Below, one piece after another: positions 1 through 3,900 of a stretch of DNA of 6,014 nt. Positions within the stretch are counted from its first letter, which is position 1; each line of letters starts with the position of its first letter. The notes beneath the pieces were generated by a model. The model was not told where the DNA came from. It searched no databases and worked only from the letters and a program-made list of their open reading frames with translations. This stretch comes from Firmicutes bacterium UBA4975 (GTDB taxonomy: Bacteria; Bacillota; Proteinivoracia; UBA4975), in the NCBI GenBank assembly GCA_002397155.1, contig DGZR01000072.1, forward strand, positions 14,682-20,695. Reading direction: 5' to 3'. Both the position numbers and the translations under genes were made by a program.

Positions 1-10
1 TTTTAGGGGA

Positions 11-41
11 TTGACAAATTAGCCCGGGCTGGTAGTATAAA
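11..41 (+). promoter_or_regulatory. Sigma-A-type promoter of feo module 1
   Basis: A perfect -35 hexamer TTGACA lies at 11-16. Two overlapping -10 candidates follow: TATAAA at 36-41 (5 of 6 to consensus but a long 19-nt spacer) and TAGTAT at 33-38 (4 of 6 with a 16-nt spacer). Either would start transcription at roughly 45-50, inside the iron-box-like sequence at 44-62, which is the usual position for repression. A perfect 10-bp palindrome AGCCCGGGCT (21-30) sits in the spacer. Transcription would run through the regulator, feoA, feoB and the small Cys-rich gene. The start site itself is inferred. Confidence 0.65.
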
Positions 42-43
42 TG

Positions 44-62
44 TTAGGTAAGACTAATACTT
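44..62 (+). promoter_or_regulatory. Candidate DtxR/IdeR-type iron box, site 1
   Basis: The sequence begins TTAGGTAAGACTAAT and matches the DtxR consensus TTAGGTTAGCCTAACCTAA at 12 of 19 positions, nearly all in the left two thirds. TTAG and CTAA form an inverted pair around six bases. It lies just after the -10 and across the probable transcription start, so a bound repressor would block initiation. Bases 41-57 recur at 736-752 with two mismatches. Autoregulation by the adjacent DtxR-family gene is the simplest reading (inference). Confidence 0.55.
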
Positions 63-464
63 TTGGGTGTGATTCAAGTGTCAAGTAAAGTTGCAGTCTC
101 CCCCTCCATGCAAGATTATCTCAAGGCAATCCTCAATCTCTCCGAATTAAACGGCCAGGTCCGGGTGACAGATATTGCCGAACACCTGGGGGTGGCCAAG
201 CCCAGTGTGCACCAGGCCGCGACCCAGTTGGCCAAAGCGGGATTGGTCGTCCATGAAAAATACGGACCCTTGGAATTGACCGAAAAGGGCCTGGAGACCG
301 CTAAAAGCGTCCGGGACAAGCACAGCATGCTAGTAAAATTTTTTGTCGAGGTCCTGGGGGTTGACTCGGAGACCGCCCACCAGGATGCCTGCCTGATTGA
401 GCACGCAATCAGCCCCGTGACCATGGAAAATCTCATCAAACACTTTAAGGAATACACCAGGTAG
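63..464 (+). CDS. Short DtxR-family metal-dependent repressor (iron-sensor-like)
   Basis: Metal-activated transcriptional repressor, probably sensing cytosolic Fe(II) and controlling the feo genes behind it. A winged helix-turn-helix occupies about residues 15-75 (RVTDIAEHLGVAKPSVHQ is the recognition region; the wing ends near ELTEKG), followed by the dimerisation/metal helices. By alignment from memory with DtxR and MntR the predicted ligands are D18, H87, H106, C110, E113 and H114. The DACLIEH segment mirrors DtxR C102/E105/H106, whereas MntR has Glu at the Cys position; K21 replaces the MntR E11 ligand. At 133 residues it lacks the DtxR SH3-like C-terminal domain and stops earlier than B. 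subtilis MntR (142). The start is uncertain: TTG at 63 is the longest, but GTG at 78 has GGTG eight bases upstream and would leave a more family-like N-terminus. It is first in the operon, 44 bases before feoA. Family sure; metal specificity inferred. Confidence 0.88.
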   Translation: MGVIQVSSKVAVSPSMQDYLKAILNLSELNGQVRVTDIAEHLGVAKPSVHQAATQLAKAGLVVHEKYGPLELTEKGLETAKSVRDKHSMLVKFFVEVLGVDSETAHQDACLIEHAISPVTMENLIKHFKEYTR

Positions 465-475
465 GACAGGCTAAT
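461..475 (+). promoter_or_regulatory. Candidate iron-box-like element before feoA, site 2
   Basis: GTAGGACAGGCTAAT matches site 1 (TTAGGTAAGACTAAT) at 11 of 15 positions and shares the core TAGG-n2-AG-n-CTAA. It overlaps the stop codon of the regulator gene and lies 33 bases before the feoA start. No good promoter is visible next to it, so it may be a degenerate auxiliary site or a chance match. Confidence 0.3.
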
Positions 476-493
476 GATCTAATCCGTACAGCT

Positions 494-500
494 AAAGGAG
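494..500 (+). promoter_or_regulatory. Ribosome binding site deciding the feoA start
   Basis: AAAGGAG lies eight bases before GTG 509 but only two bases before the alternative GTG 503. The spacing favours 509, which gives a 75-residue FeoA. Confidence 0.7.
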
Positions 501-508
501 AGGTGACA

Positions 509-736
509 GTGAAAGAAGGGGTAAAAACTCTGCTGCACGCCAAGTCGGGGGAGATGGTGCGCGTCCAGGACATACTGGGCGGCCGTAAAATGAGAAACAG
601 GCTCATGGAATTAGGAGTAATGGAAGGCACCCCGGTCAAGGTCTACAGCAACGAGGGGGGCCCCCTGATTATTCTTGTCGGCAACAGCCGGTTTGCCCTA
701 GGGCAGGGTGTGGCGCAAAAAGTAACTGTAAAATAA
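509..736 (+). CDS. feoA: FeoA, ferrous iron transport accessory protein (module 1)
   Basis: Small cytosolic SH3-like protein that is thought to work with FeoB in Fe(II) uptake. The 75 residues are the usual FeoA length. Family features are the G24-G25 turn followed by KMRNRLMELGVMEGTPVKV (residues 27-45), the standard FeoA helix and strand, and a C-terminal strand GNSRFALGQGVAQKVTV (58-74). It lacks the GDP...RG..IALR segment of the FeoA in module 2 and has GGPLIILVGNSRFALG instead, so the two FeoA proteins are of different subtypes. GTG 509 is preferred over GTG 503 (two residues longer) because of its Shine-Dalgarno spacing. The stop codon TAA overlaps an ATG at 736 by one base, which could allow translational coupling into feoB. 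Confidence 0.93.
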   Translation: MKEGVKTLLHAKSGEMVRVQDILGGRKMRNRLMELGVMEGTPVKVYSNEGGPLIILVGNSRFALGQGVAQKVTVK

Positions 737-737
737 T

Positions 738-757
738 GTTAGGCAGGACTAACCTGG
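738..757 (+). promoter_or_regulatory. Candidate DtxR/IdeR-type iron box at the feoA-feoB junction, site 3
   Basis: TTAGGCAGGACTAACCTGG (739-757) matches the DtxR consensus at 13 of 19 positions, including an exact CTAACCT right half. GTTAG (738-742) and CTAAC (749-753) form a perfect 5-bp inverted repeat around six bases. It lies between the feoA stop and the preferred feoB start. A -10-like TAAAAT at 729-734 immediately precedes it, as at site 1, but no convincing -35 is seen. It could control an internal promoter or act as a roadblock. If feoB began at 736 the element would be coding. Confidence 0.45.
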
Positions 758-763
758 AAGGGG
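756..763 (+). promoter_or_regulatory. Ribosome binding site deciding the feoB1 start
   Basis: GGAAGGGG ends eight bases before ATG 772. The upstream alternative ATG 736 has no Shine-Dalgarno and would rely on coupling to the feoA stop. Confidence 0.65.
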
Positions 764-771
764 ACTGGGGA

Positions 772-2784
772 ATGGGGCCGATTGAATTAGCCCTGGCGGG
801 CAATCCGAATACAGGCAAAACATGCATCTTTAACAACCTGACGGGCGCCCGGCAAAATGTGGGTAACTGGCCCGGCGTGACCGTAGAAAAAAAAGAGGGG
901 ACAATCCCCTTTCAGGGCCGGTCGGTGAAATTAGTCGACCTTCCCGGAGCATACAGCCTGAGCTCCTTTTCCGAGGATGAGGCCGTCGCCCGGCAGTACC
1001 TGGTAAATAACAGCGCCAATGCCGTCATAAACGTGGTCGATTCCTGCAATCTGCGGCGAAACCTGTACCTCACCCTGCAGATGATGGAAGCAGGAGCTAA
1101 TGTAGTAATCGCCCTGAACATGATGGACGAAGCCTGCCGCAGTTGCATAAATATCGATGTGGAAAAGCTGGCCGCCCTTTTTGGCGTCCCGGTGGTCCCC
1201 ACGGTGGCAGCCAAGGGCCAGGGCATGCAAGAAGTGGTTCAGGCCGCCGTGGATAGAGCGACCGGCCCCCGCAGGCCCTTTAAAATCGAGTACGGGCCCG
1301 CCCTGGAAAAGCCCTTGGCCGAGCTGGAAAAGAGTATCCGCTCGACGGCCGGGCTGGATAAAAAGTACCCCAGTAACCGCTGGCTGGCCCTAAAGGTCTT
1401 GGAAGAAGACGAAGGGGTTATCGAGGAAGTCAAGGAGGTGGCCGGTGGCCGGGCCATCTTGGCAAGGGCGGAGCGTGCCCGGGCTGCCTTGGCCCAAAAA
1501 GGAGTCAAGGCGGATTCGGTCCTGATTGCCAAGCGCTACGAGTACATCGACAGCTTGGTGGCCCAGTGCGCCAGCGAGGCCTGTTCCACGGGCAATGTCC
1601 TTTCGGACAAAATCGACAAGGTGGCGACCCACCGCCTTTTCGGCATCCCGGTTTTCTTTGTAGTCATGTGGCTGCTCTTTGAGTTCACCTTTCGCCTGAG
1701 CGGGCCCTTTATAACCCTGGTGGAGGATGGCTTTTCCCGGCTGGGGGCCTGGCTTGCCATAGCCTTGCCCGGTATGAATGCCTCGGGCCTTTTTACCTCC
1801 TTTGTCGTCGACGGCCTGGTTGCCGGCCTGGGGACGGTAATGGGCATAGTGCCCGTACTGGTCACCCTGTTCTTGGGCATCACCCTGTTGGAAGACAGCG
1901 GCTACATGGCCCGGATTGCCTACATCATGGATAAACCGATGCGGGTAATGGGGTTGAACGGCAAGGCTTTCATTCCCTTTTTGCTGGGCTTTGGCTGCAA
2001 TGTTCCCGCCATCATGTCAACGAGGACCTTGGAGTCAAAAAGGGACCGGCTCTTGGCAATAATCGCCAACCCCTTTATTTCCTGCACCGCCCGGTTGCCG
2101 GTCTACATCTTGTTTGCCAGCGCCTTTTTCCCGGCGCAGAAAATGCCGGTGGTGATGTCCCTTTACTTCATCGGCCTGGCCCTGGCTATCATCACGGTAA
2201 AGGTCTTTAGCAAGGTTGTCCCCGAGGAAAAAGACGAGGTCTTTCTCATCGAGCTGCCGCCTTATCGGCTGCCGGCCCTGAAAGGGGTTGTCACCAGCTT
2301 GTGGGAAAAGATAAGCGACTTCCTCAAAAGGGTGAGCACGGTTATTCTCGCGGCGGTAATCGCCGTCTGGGCTCTGTCCAGCCTGCCCTATGGGGTCGAG
2401 TACGCCAGCCGGGAAAGTCTGGCCGGCCAAGTGAGTTCATTCATCGCCCCGATCTTTACCTGGGCGGGGTTCGCCAATTGGCGGGCGACGGTGGCCCTGA
2501 TCTTTGGCGTTCTCGCCAAAGAAGTAGTGGTGAGCACTTTGGGCGTGGTCTACAAAGCCGGAGAAGGGGGCCTGGGCGCCGCCCTGGCGGCGGATTTCAC
2601 TCCCCTGTCCGCCTTTTCCTTTATGACGATGACCCTGCTCTATGCTCCCTGCATCGCCACCATCGCCACCATCAGGAGCGAAACAAAGTCCTGGAAATGG
2701 ACCCTGATTGCCCTGGTCTATGGCTTTGGGGTAGCCTGGCTCTTATCCGTGCTGGTCCACCAGGTCGGTTCCATATTCAGTTGA
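772..2784 (+). CDS. feoB: FeoB, canonical Fe(II) transporter with N-terminal GTPase domain
   Basis: Inner-membrane Fe(II) importer with a cytosolic G domain. Numbering from ATG 772 (670 residues): G1 GNPNTGKT 10-17, G2 Thr37, G3 DLPG 56-59, G4 NMMD 116-119, then a helical linker to about residue 285 and a multi-span membrane domain. Membrane motifs are the canonical ones: GFGCNVPA (Cys409), FISCTARLP (Cys438), VLAKEVVVST near 580-589, and YAPCIATIA (Cys627). The 29-residue gap between the first two Cys equals that of E. coli FeoB C403 and C432. A start at ATG 736 would add 12 residues (682 total), but 772 has a strong Shine-Dalgarno and puts the G1 motif at the usual distance from the N-terminus. 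It follows feoA by 35 bases and is followed by a Cys-rich accessory gene 15 bases on. No motif is damaged, so it should be functional. Confidence 0.96.
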   Translation: MGPIELALAGNPNTGKTCIFNNLTGARQNVGNWPGVTVEKKEGTIPFQGRSVKLVDLPGAYSLSSFSEDEAVARQYLVNNSANAVINVVDSCNLRRNLYLTLQMMEAGANVVIALNMMDEACRSCINIDVEKLAALFGVPVVPTVAAKGQGMQEVVQAAVDRATGPRRPFKIEYGPALEKPLAELEKSIRSTAGLDKKYPSNRWLALKVLEEDEGVIEEVKEVAGGRAILARAERARAALAQKGVKADSVLIAKRYEYIDSLVAQCASEACSTGNVLSDKIDKVATHRLFGIPVFFVVMWLLFEFTFRLSGPFITLVEDGFSRLGAWLAIALPGMNASGLFTSFVVDGLVAGLGTVMGIVPVLVTLFLGITLLEDSGYMARIAYIMDKPMRVMGLNGKAFIPFLLGFGCNVPAIMSTRTLESKRDRLLAIIANPFISCTARLPVYILFASAFFPAQKMPVVMSLYFIGLALAIITVKVFSKVVPEEKDEVFLIELPPYRLPALKGVVTSLWEKISDFLKRVSTVILAAVIAVWALSSLPYGVEYASRESLAGQVSSFIAPIFTWAGFANWRATVALIFGVLAKEVVVSTLGVVYKAGEGGLGAALAADFTPLSAFSFMTMTLLYAPCIATIATIRSETKSWKWTLIALVYGFGVAWLLSVLVHQVGSIFS

Positions 2785-2799
2785 AAGGGGTAAAAAAAG

Positions 2800-2940
2800 A
2801 TGCGGATTGTGGAAATTGTGATTCTGGCCACCGCTTTGGCTTTTGCCGCCTGGCAGATTTACCGGTTTTTTACCAGGGGCCCCAAGTGCAGCTCCTGTGC
2901 CGGTTGTCCCCTCAACTGCAGCAGCCGGCGGGAAGGATAA
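2800..2940 (+). CDS. FeoB-associated Cys-rich membrane protein (46 aa)
   Basis: Very small single-span membrane protein. Translation from ATG 2800 gives a hydrophobic N-terminal segment (about residues 3-24, IVEIVILATALAFAAW and on), then a basic stretch and a Cys cluster CSSCAGCPLNC with Cys at 30, 33, 36 and 40 (CxxCxxCxxxC), ending in SSRREG. AAAGGGG nine bases upstream is a good ribosome binding site. It begins 15 bases after the feoB stop and ends just before the operon terminator, so it is the last gene of module 1. It matches the family of small Cys-rich proteins found after feoB in Firmicutes (Pfam FeoB_associated). The role is unproven; the Cys cluster suggests Fe(II) or Fe-S binding at the membrane. 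I see no copy after feoB2 within the window. Confidence 0.85.
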   Translation: MRIVEIVILATALAFAAWQIYRFFTRGPKCSSCAGCPLNCSSRREG

Positions 2941-2951
2941 ATGTAAACGCC

Positions 2952-2993
2952 AACGCCGTTCTTTACCCTTTAGGGGAGAGAACGGCGTTTTTT
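2952..2993 (+). terminator. Strong intrinsic terminator, probably bidirectional
   Basis: An 11-bp perfect stem (AACGCCGTTCT at 2952-2962 with AGAACGGCGTT at 2979-2989) continues inward through a G-T pair, a T-A pair and one A-G mismatch to a CCCT/AGGG inner stem. A run of six T (2988-2993) follows on the + strand, partly inside the stem. The T-run abuts and overlaps the TAA stop (2992-2994) of the - strand regulator. On the - strand the hairpin follows that stop directly, with a less regular T-rich tail, so it may end both convergent transcripts. Confidence 0.9.
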
Positions 2994-3519
2994 ATTCTTC
3001 TCGGGTCGTGACCAGCCAGTCTTTCCAGGCAAAGTGAAGGGGGTCCAGGGCTCTTGGCTCAAACTCTTGGAGCCGGGCGTAAATCTCCGGATTGGTTTGA
3101 AAGAAGAGGTTCAGGCGGGCAATTTTTTCCAAGGTGGTCAGGCTGATATTGTGCTCGATCATTTCAGTCTCCATGAGCAGGGAGTCGGTGACCCCCAAGA
3201 GGGAGAGGAACTGTTCAATGACCTGGTGCCGGTGGAAAAGAAATTCTCCCAGTTCCCGGCCGGACTGGGTGAGGCGGACGATACCGTATTTCTCAAAATC
3301 TAAAAGTTCAAGCTGGGTTAGTCTTTGCACCATTCTGCTCACGGAGGGAGCTTGGACATTGAGGCTTTCGGCCAGTTGGTTGACCCGGGTAAAACCCTCC
3401 TGGCGGCAATTGCGGTAGATCATTTCCAGGTAGTCTTCCATACTGGGAGTCAAGGTCTTTTTCCCCCGCAGGTGCAGTTGGTAGCCCCGGGCTGTGCGAA
3501 AAATGCCGTTTTTAGGCAC
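2992..3519 (-). CDS. MntR-like DtxR-family metal-dependent repressor
   Basis: Metal-activated repressor of 175 residues, divergent from feoA2-feoB2 and their likely regulator. A winged helix-turn-helix (about residues 24-85; RVNQLAESLNVQAPSVSRMVQRL is the recognition region) precedes the dimerisation/metal domain. The predicted ligands are D29, E32, H98, E119, E122 and H123, which is the complete B. subtilis MntR set (D8, E11, H77, E99, E102, H103) by alignment from memory. Glu119 stands where DtxR and the module 1 regulator have Cys, so a Mn(II)-type site is suggested. It has no SH3-like domain but carries a C-terminal tail (about 143-175) longer than usual, rich in aromatic and charged residues. 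The start GTG (3519) has AAAGGGGGA nine bases upstream; TTG for residue 23 is a shorter alternative that would begin close to the conserved TPSMEDYLE. Family sure; metal preference inferred. Confidence 0.92.
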   Translation of the reverse strand: MPKNGIFRTARGYQLHLRGKKTLTPSMEDYLEMIYRNCRQEGFTRVNQLAESLNVQAPSVSRMVQRLTQLELLDFEKYGIVRLTQSGRELGEFLFHRHQVIEQFLSLLGVTDSLLMETEMIEHNISLTTLEKIARLNLFFQTNPEIYARLQEFEPRALDPLHFAWKDWLVTTREE

Positions 3520-3609
3520 TTGTCCTGGTCCCCCTTTTGCCCCTTGGGCTTTTATCCTTTTCTACAGGGTATTCATCACTCCCAGTGGATATTTCTCATA
3601 ACTTGCTGG

Positions 3610-3644
3610 TAGGAAACATTGTTTGTGGCCTAAAACATTCTAGG
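3610..3644. promoter_or_regulatory. Candidate operator in the divergent intergenic region
   Basis: Three related tetramers are arranged TAGG (3610-3613), CCTA (3629-3632), TAGG (3641-3644). The outer left pair brackets AAAC-ATT-GTTT (3614-3624, perfect 4-bp inverted repeat), and AAACATT occurs twice, exactly 20 bases apart (3614, 3634). The symmetry and the position directly before feoA2 suggest a regulator site. It does not closely match the TTAGG-type boxes of module 1. No confident promoter hexamers were found in 3520-3654. Confidence 0.3.
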
Positions 3645-3647
3645 AGG
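3642..3647 (+). promoter_or_regulatory. Ribosome binding site of feoA2
   Basis: A near-perfect AGGAGG lies seven bases before GTG 3655 and fixes the start of feoA2. Confidence 0.85.
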
Positions 3648-3654
3648 AATAATC

Positions 3655-3894
3655 GTGAACGCAAAAACTATGCCCCTAAACTGCCTGCCCCTGGGCCGGG
3701 TGGGAGTGGTGCGGGAACTGCTGGCCGGTGCCGAGCAGCAAAGACGCCTTTTGGACCTGGGGCTGGTAAAGGGCACGGCGGTGGAAGCGGTGCTGAAGAG
3801 TCCTGCCGGCGACCCCAAGGCTTTTCAAATCCGCGGGGCCCTAATCGCCCTGCGCAATGGGGAGGCCCGGCAAGTACTGGTGGGTTTGCAGTAA
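3655..3894 (+). CDS. feoA: FeoA, accessory protein of the second FeoB (module 2)
   Basis: Small SH3-like FeoA protein of 79 residues starting at GTG behind a near-perfect Shine-Dalgarno. It shows the widespread FeoA pattern: an N-terminal PLNCLPLGRVGVVREL strand, AEQQRRLLDLGLVKGTAVEAV (residues 26-46), then SPAGDPKAFQIRG and IALRNGEARQVLV at the C-terminus. This GDP...RG..IALR arrangement is absent from the FeoA of module 1, so the two did not arise by a recent duplication here. It is followed by feoB2 after six bases, with tight coupling likely, and is divergent from the MntR-like gene. It presumably modulates its own FeoB. Confidence 0.93.
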   Translation: MNAKTMPLNCLPLGRVGVVRELLAGAEQQRRLLDLGLVKGTAVEAVLKSPAGDPKAFQIRGALIALRNGEARQVLVGLQ

Positions 3895-3900
3895 GGGCCA

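Noticed and set aside
21..30. Perfect palindrome AGCCCGGGCT between -35 and -10 as a regulator site
   Set aside because: Ten bases of GC-rich palindrome is weak evidence alone and it has no second copy near module 2; kept only as a note in the promoter entry.
2301..3011. 236-residue + strand reading frame overlapping feoB1 and the small Cys-rich gene
   Set aside because: It is an out-of-frame shadow of feoB1, rich in Arg, Gly and Pro, with no recognisable domain, and it runs through the terminator hairpin.
3511..3530. TTAGGCACTTGTCCTGG over the start codon of the - strand regulator as an autoregulatory iron box
   Set aside because: It shares TTAGGCA and CCTGG with site 3, but the AGG to CCT spacing is two bases short and the inner positions are not symmetric.
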